From contig JBBCIY010000012.1 of NCBI GenBank assembly GCA_037189645.1, positions 11,773-75,772 of the forward strand: a stretch of 64,000 nt of DNA, given 5' to 3'. This stretch comes from Taishania sp037189645 (lineage in GTDB: Bacteria > Bacteroidota > Bacteroidia > Flavobacteriales_D > Crocinitomicaceae). Every line of letters begins with the position of its first letter. Position 1 is the first letter of the stretch. This document shows, in pieces, positions 35,201 to 43,242 of the stretch. The translations under genes were made by a program, and so were the position numbers. The notes beneath the pieces are model-generated. The model worked only from the letters and a program-made list of their open reading frames with translations. It made no database searches and was not told the DNA's origin.

Positions 35201-36983
35201 ACCTGTTTTAACAGATACACTGCCAAGAGGGGTTGTTTTATATAGCAAGCAACAAGAACCTGACCTGGTAAAGCTGGGGGAGCAATCCATCATAAAGTCA
35301 CTTTATGAGTTGTCGGAACGAGGCATGTACGGGTACAATTATATATTTTCACCTTATAATCCTGTCAGTCCTCAGCAATATTATTTCCATATTACAGATA
35401 GCTGCGGAGAGATCATTGGTACAAGTGCCAGGCAAGACTTTAACTCGGATCTGGCAGCGGCAATTTCCGTTCCCAATGGAATATCACCCCCTGCTACAGT
35501 AAAGATCGCCGGTTCTCAATTCAATGACGGAACCTATACGGTTAATAACGTAGTGTCTCAAGGCTCTCTTATTGCAGTTACCGTTGGTGAATCCCTTCCC
35601 AGCCTGGTAACCGATGGTCATTTAGCCTTTGAAGAGAAAGGGTTTGCTGTTTCATCCGTCCTCAAGAAAGAAAAATGCTTTTTTGTCGGAGGCTACGACC
35701 TCAGCATGAAATTATTCACAGGAGATACATTCAGCATAACGGGCTCGACAGAGAATGACGGCAATTATTCCGTCAGGGATATTTTATACAATCCGACCAG
35801 TGATATCACTTCCATCTGGGTAAATGAAATCATTCCTGACAGTGAACAGGTACTGGGAGAATTGAGCTATTCCAAACAGCTGGAAGTCACCCGGATCGAA
35901 AATGCTCCGCCCGTCATTTATGTAAAAGGAGGGGCAGATGAATTCGCAGTAACCCAGATGATGGAATTTCTGAAATTAAAATTTTTCTCGCATGAAGGCA
36001 TGCACCTGGTGGAGCACATCCTCCTCAGACCTAAAGCAAACGAAGAAAAGTTCCTGCCATTCGGACCTGATGTTCAGGACCTTACAACATACCTGTCAGT
36101 AAATGGCACGCTTACCTTCCGGAAAGCACTGCCAATCGCAAGCATCGATACAGCTAACAACCGTTTACTGATAACCGGGAATTATACAGCTGATTTTACC
36201 CCGATCCAGAAAATCTGGATCAGCGGCTCGCAAGACAATTTACTGGATGGAGAATACGACATGATCAACGTAAGCTTTAACGGAACTGAAACGGTATTGA
36301 GGCTGTACCAGGCTCTTCCCATACCTCCATCAGCCGCATACGGCTTTGCTGTATTTTTTGCCGAAGCACCGGTCGTAGCGGTAAGCAGTCCGACAGAGCT
36401 GATCATACACAGCGACATTGATCACTTCGTAGAGGAAACCCCTATTGCAATAAAAGGTTCCGAAAACTCCCTGAATGACGGAGAATTTACTGTTTCTTCT
36501 GTGACAGGAGATCAGACGGAAATCACCATTTCGGTCAGCCAGCGGAATGTAACGATCCAGGACAAATTAATGGCTGTTAACCTGGATGCAGATTGTACTT
36601 CGTGCGTCATGGAAGATCCTTATTCATTCATCCTGACGATTGTGCTTCCCTCCTGGCAGGGCCGATGCAGCAATCAGAATTTCAGGTCTTTCCTGGACCG
36701 GACCTTCCGGCTGGAATGTCCGGCTCATATCGTGCCGAATATCTGCTGGATCGATGAGGAGCAAATGGATGTTTTCGAAAAGGCGTATAAAACATGGCTG
36801 ATCGAAAACAAGAAAGCGGTAAAAGACGAGCTGAAAAGAAGCAAAGCACTTTCACAACTGATAGAAGTGATCGAGAGCCTGCGCAGCGTATATCCAAAAG
36901 GAACCCTTCACGACTGTGAAGCGGAAGACATTGTTGGAAACAACACGATTATATTAAATAGAACAAGTTTAGGAACAAATTAA
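32268..36983 (+). CDS. Afp12-like baseplate giant with NDG-Y beta modules
   Basis: The 1571-residue protein begins with the Afp12/Pvc12 signature (LSGKLWTDYNLSDPGITMLE, ALSYAITDLGYR). A second conserved segment lies around 400-440. From about 900 to 1420 it contains five beta modules, each with a motif like SGS-x-NDG-x-Y-x-V (about residues 948, 1085, 1162, 1325, 1402), probably surface domains. The final 150 residues return to a conserved tail (SWQGRCSNQNFRSFLDRTFR, then CPAHIVPNICWIDEEQM). It should form the outer baseplate wedge together with baseplate J. It is large for the family because of the modules. Confidence 0.85.
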   Translation: MAESITLSTDQPEMESMRYEFLREEGIRHIERLSGKLWTDYNLSDPGITMLEALSYAITDLGYRTTYSIPDILAQNPDAPRKNLKNFYTAREILPMAPVTLTDYRKLLIDIEVHDPEDELCPFAGVKNAWLQKSTNEIPVYINPDDDELGYQPEDPLHPDRVNIRPLYDVLLELDTCQHLGDLNKNTLERTIRIYDCGNGLDPALSGINVSVYAEFPRWDDQAMDWNDTDDIKSGIKNLVLNFEGLPSGYYVTHYALNDDQTISLTITHNSLGVNTVCIVDQLKNLLYGTGNPDSFTSLYQRKVFKVLDIVKAVRSTLMANRNLCEDFIRISALKIEEIALCGDIVIATDADVEEVEAHIYYAVSQFLAPTVYFYTLEEMYEKGYRTEEIFEGPALEHGFIDPRELNRSGVRESIHVSDLIQIIMGLPGVEAVRNLQVANIPLDNTDGILSRSAKWCLQLAFDKNYVPRLSTNRSSLTFLKEDIPYSANSYETALILDELMNNDRPQKLHDIPLDLPVPQGEFRDLSGYESIQEEFPLVYGIGSEGLPQGVSELRKAQAKQLKGFLLFFDQLLADYLSQLSHAGELFSMNGELDENGEFVINKTYFTQSLETIVPGIEDLLTDQPDYAVNLQQLAEGTRGFEERRNRFLNHLMARFGEQFTDYALLVYKLSGKKSGHELLEDKLELLNRYPEISSGRFKAFNYESPCEIWHENNVSGLEKRVALLSGINESEGMELWFLFSFEIIPAVANPDMFTYRILFAGYELVSVIDYTDESAAKKGIETLIVNGVDPSNYSVVETEDGFRIGLSCSNGRLLAWSQLFLLDPTPVDYDLFVNEAVVMFEEEYYNNPESNRNNLVSPFRNYYETGAITADMTTDAPRYLIDYDLNYFPMGSDDNFTILHGPFIGYGACKSSAGILSVNPADYEITINGDLTDFVDTGNLITISDSNTNDGNYTVDTIVLNEPSPGKFETVITLADTPVLTDTLPRGVVLYSKQQEPDLVKLGEQSIIKSLYELSERGMYGYNYIFSPYNPVSPQQYYFHITDSCGEIIGTSARQDFNSDLAAAISVPNGISPPATVKIAGSQFNDGTYTVNNVVSQGSLIAVTVGESLPSLVTDGHLAFEEKGFAVSSVLKKEKCFFVGGYDLSMKLFTGDTFSITGSTENDGNYSVRDILYNPTSDITSIWVNEIIPDSEQVLGELSYSKQLEVTRIENAPPVIYVKGGADEFAVTQMMEFLKLKFFSHEGMHLVEHILLRPKANEEKFLPFGPDVQDLTTYLSVNGTLTFRKALPIASIDTANNRLLITGNYTADFTPIQKIWISGSQDNLLDGEYDMINVSFNGTETVLRLYQALPIPPSAAYGFAVFFAEAPVVAVSSPTELIIHSDIDHFVEETPIAIKGSENSLNDGEFTVSSVTGDQTEITISVSQRNVTIQDKLMAVNLDADCTSCVMEDPYSFILTIVLPSWQGRCSNQNFRSFLDRTFRLECPAHIVPNICWIDEEQMDVFEKAYKTWLIENKKAVKDELKRSKALSQLIEVIESLRSVYPKGTLHDCEAEDIVGNNTIILNRTSLGTN

Positions 36984-36994
36984 AAATAACACGT

Positions 36995-39900
36995 ATGAGC
37001 CAGTTAACAAATAGTTATCCTGTATTTGAGGGAAATCAGGTATTGACCAGTTCACAGCTTAACCAAATGGTGACTTATCTGGATGAACAGAACCGACTTA
37101 CCCGGGTCAAATTAATTGGCTCAGGAGCGGTCTGCGGATTGGAATTAAAATTGGATACATCTGTAACTCCACCTTTGCTGAACATCTCACAAGGTCTGGG
37201 AATATCCTCTGAAGGATACCTGATGTCGCTGGGAGATTGTGTTATTAACCGCTACCGGCCGTACCAGCTGCCATCCGGTTTTCCATATCCGCCATTCGTC
37301 GATCCGGATACGAAACTGCAGGATGTCACATTGTATGAACTTATTTCCATTGATACAGACATAGAAGACGGAGCAACAGTGAATTTTCTCAATGATCCGT
37401 CCGGTTTCCTGAACAATAAAGTAGTCCTTTTGTTCGTGGAAACAGTGGACTCCGATCTGAAATCATGCCTGGGCAGAAGCTGTGAGGACAGGGGAATGAA
37501 CCGGACATTTACAACAAGGGGGCTCCTGGTCAGCAAATCAGACCTGGATCAAAAAATCATTCCCAGAACGTGTACTCCTAACGGAGCGCTGAATGCCCGG
37601 TATGATCTTCCTAAATTCATTATTCGCAATCCAAGGTTTGAGCCGGGTGCGGTACAGGCGACCAACTACAATGAGTTTTCAAAGAATTATGTCAACCAGG
37701 TATTGGGCAATGGTTTCATCAGCAACTTTTCTCCTTCGAACAATACATTATACCAGTCCCTGTTCAACGCTCTCCGGCAAACATATACAGACTTTGCAAG
37801 TATCCTGGCACCGGTTTACAATGGCAGTAATCCGTTTACCGGTCTGCCGAATGTAGCCTGGACCAATTTCCTGAACCAGCAGTCTTCCGGTCCCAGATAC
37901 CTGGGAGTTCAGTACTTCTATGACTTCATAAAAGACCTGATACTGGCATACAACGAATTTTACGATGCCGCGTTTGAATTAATGAGTGAATGCTGCCCTG
38001 ATATGAATTGCTTTCCACAGCATCTGCTGCTCGGAGAGGTAATCGGCGGAGGAACATGCACCCCCTCCACTTACAGGAACTATTTCGCTCCATCCCCTGC
38101 CGTAGTCGAAAATACAGATGCGCTGGAACGTTTGATCATGCTTCACAAACGGATGGTACTGATGACACAGAAGTTCAATCTGAACATCATTAACAATCCT
38201 TCTACCACACCCACTCCTCCAGGTTTACTGGGGCAACCCCTTCTGATCACTCCCAGCAATGAAAAACGTGATCCGCTGGGAGATCGTGCCATCCCCTATT
38301 ACTACAAAATCGATGAAGAAAGTTCAATAGGAACGCTGGAAGAAAACTGGAGCTACACCTTTATACGGGAATGTTTGTTCAGGCATGGGCTCAGGCCACT
38401 CGCATACGGAAACCAGGATGTGGTACAAACCCAAGATCAGGGACCTGTTTCCACCCCTTTGTTCTATGACACCGATCCATATAATTTCCTGCGCATAGAA
38501 GGTGCTATACGTCAGGATTACACGGCAGTGGAACAGGAATTGGGCACACTCAGGTCACGGTTCAACCTTCCGTTTAATTTCATTACTCTCCGCCTTTCCG
38601 GCGAGCCGTTCGACGATCTCAAGGAACGTTGCAATTTTGATGACCTGAAAACGCAATACATGGTAACCAGGACAAAGCTCATGGACCTGTCTTGCTCCTT
38701 ATTTGAAAAAATTGCGGTACGCAACAACGATGGTGTCCGGTTAAAACCCCTCCCCTCCTATATTACTTCCCTCCTAAGACAAGCGAATAGTGGTGAAGCA
38801 GTTCTGGGGTCTGTAACACAAACACAGATCGGGTGGCAATTACTTGCCGCGACCGAAGTCGAAGTAGCCGCCCGCCAGGAAGAAGATAGTTTACCTGTAC
38901 AGAATATGGAAGCTTTATTCATTACAGGAACGGCAGAAGCACAGGTCACACAAATACCAATTTTCGCCCCTAGGAGAACCTTGTCACAAGCTATAGCTTA
39001 TTTCCAGTCAAACCTGCTGGAGCTGGCAAGAAGGTTGAATTCACTCTGTGGTGAGATGCTTCCTTTCGATTTCAATGAATTTGATTTTGGCTATACGGGA
39101 ACAACTCCCAACGATAAAAGCGGCTTTATCCAGACTTATCTGAGTGCCAAACAATACGCGATTAATGCAAATGTTGCACTGAACCAGATCTTTGACCTGA
39201 TAGAAAGAAGCAGGACACAATCCAATTCACCAGGGTTATACTCCAATGTAGTCCTGTACTTCAACGGTTTCATCAGCTCCATGGATGGGCTTATCGCAGA
39301 CAGTGAGTATAAAACCCTTACCAGCCTGTATTATTTATTCCAGTACCGGTTACAATACCTGCGGGTGAATGATCCACGTTTGTTCTCCAATTTTATCAGA
39401 AGGCATCCGGGTATATCTCACCAGGCAGGAGTTCCTAAAGGAGGAACCTACATCCTGCTGGTAAACGGGAATCCTGTGGAAGTAAGCGCACCATCACGTG
39501 ATTTCGCTGTCGGAATCAGCAGGCGGTTAAAAGATCTTGAAGTAGAAGCAGCGCTATTGAGATTTAAAACGATCAAATCCTTTGAGGACGAGCAAAAACT
39601 GCAACGGATCCAGGGAGAGCGGATACAATTGTCTAAAACCCAGCTTGAGCTGGCAAGCGGAGTATCGTTTACATTTACACCATCCATGCCGGCTTTAAAT
39701 GCCTTAAATTCCAACCAGGTCATCGCCGATTTTGCACTTCCATACCTGATCGACTGCGATTGCACCTGTGATGAAATCCCGCCGCCAACCAGCGACAGTG
39801 CATTGAACATCCCTGCTATTTCCGCTCCTTACGTGGCACAATACAGCCCGGGAGACTTTGCCTATGCAAATTCGATTGCGATTATGATGGTAGATACTAA

Positions 39901-40351
39901 TCTTAGCCCGGCAGTGGCAGCATTTGCGGCAGATACCGCCCCTGCGAACAGGTCGATGATCATTGACGTGAAAGATGCCCTCCAGTACGACACGGAGCTA
40001 TATTCTCCGCAGCAGGTCCGGTTGTATGTCGTAAATCAGAAAGGAGTACGGCAGGATTATAAGACGGATCCCTGCTCCTCCGGCTGTTCATCTTCAGAAC
40101 AACAGGTTGGACAGATAAATACATTTAACCATCCGAATGACCCGGGAAATACGGTACAGTACGGTACAGCAGGTGTCGTGGTAAATGATGGGATATCCAC
40201 TTCTCTGTACTACCAACCGCTGCAGGAATTCAGAGGGGTAGACAGCTTTTACTATATCTTCGATATTGTTGATCTGAAAAGCGGTGAAGTGCTCCAAACC
40301 GGAACCCGGTCAGTAGTGACAGTAGAAGTCGGTTGCGGAGGTACAAAATGA
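36995..40351 (+). CDS. Large conserved eCIS protein of unknown role
   Basis: The 1118 residues start TNSYPVFEGNQVLTSSQLNQ followed by RLTRVKLIGSGAVCGLEL, a pattern typical of the protein that follows Afp12 in Bacteroidota eCIS loci. Residues about 130-900 are mostly helical with no recognised domain. A Cys cluster (DCDCTCDE) lies near 920. The C-terminal 180 residues resemble a bacterial Ig-like fold ending in FRGVDSFYYIFDIVD and a VVTVEV strand. It may be an outer baseplate, fibre-network or cage protein. It is the last structural gene, 11 bp after Afp12 and before a terminator. Confidence 0.7.
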   Translation: MSQLTNSYPVFEGNQVLTSSQLNQMVTYLDEQNRLTRVKLIGSGAVCGLELKLDTSVTPPLLNISQGLGISSEGYLMSLGDCVINRYRPYQLPSGFPYPPFVDPDTKLQDVTLYELISIDTDIEDGATVNFLNDPSGFLNNKVVLLFVETVDSDLKSCLGRSCEDRGMNRTFTTRGLLVSKSDLDQKIIPRTCTPNGALNARYDLPKFIIRNPRFEPGAVQATNYNEFSKNYVNQVLGNGFISNFSPSNNTLYQSLFNALRQTYTDFASILAPVYNGSNPFTGLPNVAWTNFLNQQSSGPRYLGVQYFYDFIKDLILAYNEFYDAAFELMSECCPDMNCFPQHLLLGEVIGGGTCTPSTYRNYFAPSPAVVENTDALERLIMLHKRMVLMTQKFNLNIINNPSTTPTPPGLLGQPLLITPSNEKRDPLGDRAIPYYYKIDEESSIGTLEENWSYTFIRECLFRHGLRPLAYGNQDVVQTQDQGPVSTPLFYDTDPYNFLRIEGAIRQDYTAVEQELGTLRSRFNLPFNFITLRLSGEPFDDLKERCNFDDLKTQYMVTRTKLMDLSCSLFEKIAVRNNDGVRLKPLPSYITSLLRQANSGEAVLGSVTQTQIGWQLLAATEVEVAARQEEDSLPVQNMEALFITGTAEAQVTQIPIFAPRRTLSQAIAYFQSNLLELARRLNSLCGEMLPFDFNEFDFGYTGTTPNDKSGFIQTYLSAKQYAINANVALNQIFDLIERSRTQSNSPGLYSNVVLYFNGFISSMDGLIADSEYKTLTSLYYLFQYRLQYLRVNDPRLFSNFIRRHPGISHQAGVPKGGTYILLVNGNPVEVSAPSRDFAVGISRRLKDLEVEAALLRFKTIKSFEDEQKLQRIQGERIQLSKTQLELASGVSFTFTPSMPALNALNSNQVIADFALPYLIDCDCTCDEIPPPTSDSALNIPAISAPYVAQYSPGDFAYANSIAIMMVDTNLSPAVAAFAADTAPANRSMIIDVKDALQYDTELYSPQQVRLYVVNQKGVRQDYKTDPCSSGCSSSEQQVGQINTFNHPNDPGNTVQYGTAGVVVNDGISTSLYYQPLQEFRGVDSFYYIFDIVDLKSGEVLQTGTRSVVTVEVGCGGTK

Positions 40352-40871
40352 TAGATACAGGCGAGTGAGTATCTCTGAAAATAACGAAGGTGTCTTTACA
40401 GTAAGACTTTGGAAATTGAATAAATAATATCTTTTTTGAATTTCAGAAGCTTTAAGCCATTTAAGAACAAACGGGTGGATAATTGTCCACCCGTTTCAAA
40501 TAATTTCTAAATAAATATTGTTTCTCAATAGATGATAATTTCAAATTCTGGTATCCGATACTGCAAAGCAACCACGAAGTGAATTGAGAATATTACCTAT
40601 TACCAGTGCCAGGTTTTAATTGGTATAAAGGAGTACCCTGAAACAAAATAAGTGTTTTCATCTTGTTCCCATACCAACCGGTTTTTACATTATCGGATTC
40701 CTGTCATCTTTGTAAACCAACCACCTGCATCTGATACGCGACCCAATTAGTATCGCTACTTAATATCTCTTAAACAAAAAACCAAGCATCTCATTGACAC
40801 TTGTTTTTTTCTTTTTCTATTTTTAAGATAACTCTTACTTTTTAAAATTTACTATTTTGAGTTATTTGACT
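40352..40871. other. Non-coding gap between eCIS operon and Rhs region
   Basis: About 520 bp between convergent transcription units. Apart from the hairpin at 40469-40496 I see only AT-rich sequence with short broken frames and no gene, repeat or attachment site. Confidence 0.6.
40469..40496 (+). terminator. Terminator hairpin of the eCIS structural operon
   Basis: A perfect 11-bp stem (AAACGGGTGGA with TCCACCCGTTT) around a 6-base loop, 118 bp after the last eCIS stop codon. The tail after the stem is A/T-rich rather than a clean T run. As the stem is flanked by A and T on either side it may serve both converging units. Confidence 0.75.
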
Positions 40872-41309
40872 TTATTTACGTTCATTTTTTTTGTCGATAA
40901 GAATTAAACTTCGATTCCTATTTAATAATTTAAATCTTTCTACTAAATATAATTTGCCATTATCATCGAAGTTATCCAAACGGATAAGGATTGTATCTCT
41001 AGTTTTTGAACATTGACAAGTATTATTCAAATAAGTTTCTCTCAGAGTAGATTTGTTACTTTCCAAAAATCGAGTATCCTTAATCAAACGATTCCATTCG
41101 TTTTTTGCTGTAATTGAATCATCTATCTGAAAAAATGTTCTTAAATCGACAACATTATATACAATCGTATCTTCTGTTATACCTAATTCTATTAAATTGT
41201 TGAATTGAACGACTTTTAATAACCCTTCTGAACATTGGTTGTTTTTTTCTCTAATTATTGAGCATTGAGAAAAAAATATAACGATTAACAGTGCAAGTAT
41301 AATACGCAT
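40872..41309 (-). CDS. Small lipoprotein, candidate immunity for the orphan Rhs tip
   Basis: A 145-residue protein with a lipoprotein signal peptide (MRIILALLIVIFFSQC, lipobox Cys at 16). The mature part has a Cys pair (NTCQC) and no recognised domain. It starts 7 bp after the stop of the orphan Rhs tip. A periplasm-facing lipoprotein would suit a tip acting on the cell envelope, which fits the papain-like residues noted in that tip. The gene is AT-rich compared with the Rhs core. The immunity role is inferred. Confidence 0.6.
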   Translation of the reverse strand: MRIILALLIVIFFSQCSIIREKNNQCSEGLLKVVQFNNLIELGITEDTIVYNVVDLRTFFQIDDSITAKNEWNRLIKDTRFLESNKSTLRETYLNNTCQCSKTRDTILIRLDNFDDNGKLYLVERFKLLNRNRSLILIDKKNERK

Positions 41310-41316
41310 AAAATTA

Positions 41317-42258
41317 TCATTTAGTAAGATTTAACATATCTACATACGACGAACGAGAAACTTCTTTTGTTTGCTTCTCAACAGTAACACTGGGTTCATT
41401 CTTTAATTTACCTGCTTCTGTCTTTTTAGATAATGTTTCTAAAGACCTTGATAATGCTGTAGGAGTCTTAGTCCTTTCATATTCACCATAACCATATACA
41501 GCACCTAATGTACCCGATTTTACATTTTCAGTTCCTAAATCATTAACCAACTTATCAGTTATATTATCACCTTTACCACCTCTTAAGCCCTCAATAACAA
41601 ATGTTGTACAGTTCAAATCTTTTGCATTATACTTTCGTGTTTTAGAAATATATTCTAATCTTTTTTCAATTTGTACATCTTCTTCCATTGTAGTTGAGAT
41701 TCTATATGCCATATCTGGAGCTCTTCCTTCACCTGCATAACTAGGTTTTCCTGGCATTCCACTTGCACTTTGGTCTGTATTTAAAAGTACATCCAATGAT
41801 GCTATATCTTTTGATTTAGGGTCAGAAGATACATCTGTCAGATAATCTTTCGGTTTAACAACGTTTTCTGGCCAGAAGTCATAATATGTATATGTCCCAT
41901 CTTTTTCCATAATAGGTGTTTTTACCATCACATTATCTACTCCCATTACTTCTTCAAACATCAAATTTCCATATTCATCGGATTTTTGTCTATAATTTTC
42001 AACAGCGATGGCTGTATGTCCTAGATGCGACCCCTCAGGATACCAAATTAATATTATTACATCTTTTCCATCAGAATCTATAGCACTTAGTGGAGTATTA
42101 TTCACAAAGTTATAAGGGGAGTGACCTGGATAGTTAAAACTGTGTGGGTCAACACTCAACCATCGTCCCAATCTCGTGTCGAACATCCTCGCTCCAAAAT
42201 CATAACTATTTCCTTTACCTTTCACCTCGTCATCACGCTCCATATTATTAAAACCCAT
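41317..42258 (-). CDS. Orphan Rhs C-terminal fragment with a papain-like toxin domain
   Basis: The 313-residue frame starts inside an Rhs core motif (NSYDFGARMFDTRLGRWLSV at residues 18-37), nearly identical to the core in the large Rhs protein, and lacks everything before it. After the core boundary (DSDGKD) the tip contains HLGHTAIAVEN with His81 and NAKDLNCTTFVIEGL with Cys217, an order seen in permuted NlpC/papain-like hydrolases. This suggests a peptidase or amidase toxin. It has no signal peptide and probably no expression as an Rhs protein: it looks like a displaced tip that waits for recombination with the main gene. The catalytic guess is tentative. Confidence 0.6.
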   Translation of the reverse strand: MGFNNMERDDEVKGKGNSYDFGARMFDTRLGRWLSVDPHSFNYPGHSPYNFVNNTPLSAIDSDGKDVIILIWYPEGSHLGHTAIAVENYRQKSDEYGNLMFEEVMGVDNVMVKTPIMEKDGTYTYYDFWPENVVKPKDYLTDVSSDPKSKDIASLDVLLNTDQSASGMPGKPSYAGEGRAPDMAYRISTTMEEDVQIEKRLEYISKTRKYNAKDLNCTTFVIEGLRGGKGDNITDKLVNDLGTENVKSGTLGAVYGYGEYERTKTPTALSRSLETLSKKTEAGKLKNEPSVTVEKQTKEVSRSSYVDMLNLTK

Positions 42259-42475
42259 AACGATAAGCCATTCTGGACGGAGTAATATTCACCAATGTAT
42301 CATGATATGAATAATGCAACAAAATATTATTCAGCATAAACTGCACGTTTCCTGAAAAATGAATCCGCACTGTAGAAGCATCGGGAGTGAAGTGCAACGA
42401 ATAGCTTCCATAAAGAACATCTTTAATCAATTTGAATGCTTTTTGGGGTTTTAATTTAAAATAATCAATTGTTTA
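42248..42475 (-). pseudogene. Frameshifted remnant upstream of the orphan Rhs tip
   Basis: A frame without an ATG (TTG at 42430) encodes a stretch ending SRMAYRYGF and then stops. The downstream frame continues NNMERDDEVKGKG, exactly where the Rhs core motif YRYGFNGKEKDDE continues in the large gene. One T too many in the coding-strand run at 42250-42253 separates the two, so the orphan tip was once preceded by more Rhs sequence. Confidence 0.5.
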
Positions 42476-42543
42476 TTAGTTATTTAAAAATTTAATTTAT
42501 TCGTATCAACACATTGAATACATTACCCCAATTGATAACATTA

Positions 42544-43242
42544 CTACCTTACTACATCAAGATGTATATCGAGAACATTATTTTTGAAATAATTAATATC
42601 TTCATTTAACAAGCTACTATACAAAACCATTTTATGTTTACCTATTTGCTTGAAATGAACATCCACGATAACTTCTGACTTAATAGTATCCATTTCATAA
42701 TTTTTGATTTTTTCATTATCTATTATTATGGAATCAATGAAAAAAGTAAATCCATTTTTAGGATTAGCATGAATAAAGATTAATGTGTAATTAGTATCAA
42801 GTTTGTAATCTTCATGTTGTGGGTATGCAATATATCCTGAATACATAATATGACCAACTTCATCAGTTATGTTGCCCAATGAATCCATATATAAGCCAAA
42901 GAAAGGCTCATTTCTTAAATTTAATGCAAAATATTTTGATAAATTTCCATTCTCATAAAAACTATACATATCACCGCACTCATTACCATACCAAAAATTG
43001 ACTTTATGTTTCAATACACCATTAGGATAATACTCATAGCTATATCCATGTAATTTATTGCTATCATTATATTGTTCAATTGCTTTTATGCTACCATCAT
43101 CATAATATATTGTATCAATCCTAACAACAGGTTTTGTTATATTATTCTCTTTTTCATTCTTTGATAAACAAGAAGACAAAAATACTATACAACTAATTAT
43201 GTGAAAAAAAAGCCTACTGATTACTTGATGTTTTTTTTTCAT
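42544..43242 (-). CDS. MORN-like lipoprotein, candidate immunity for the large Rhs protein
   Basis: The ATG at 43242 (MKKKHQVISRLF) gives a 232-residue lipoprotein with lipobox FLSSC; the longer frame to 43329 would have no signal peptide. The mature part holds MORN-variant repeats of the DGSIKAIEQYNDSNKLHGY and PNGVLKHKVNFWYG type, found in many antitoxin-like lipoproteins of Bacteroidota. The start overlaps the end of the Rhs gene by 29 bp, which implies co-expression. I infer that it protects the envelope against the Rhs tip. Confidence 0.65.
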   Translation of the reverse strand: MKKKHQVISRLFFHIISCIVFLSSCLSKNEKENNITKPVVRIDTIYYDDGSIKAIEQYNDSNKLHGYSYEYYPNGVLKHKVNFWYGNECGDMYSFYENGNLSKYFALNLRNEPFFGLYMDSLGNITDEVGHIMYSGYIAYPQHEDYKLDTNYTLIFIHANPKNGFTFFIDSIIIDNEKIKNYEMDTIKSEVIVDVHFKQIGKHKMVLYSSLLNEDINYFKNNVLDIHLDVVR

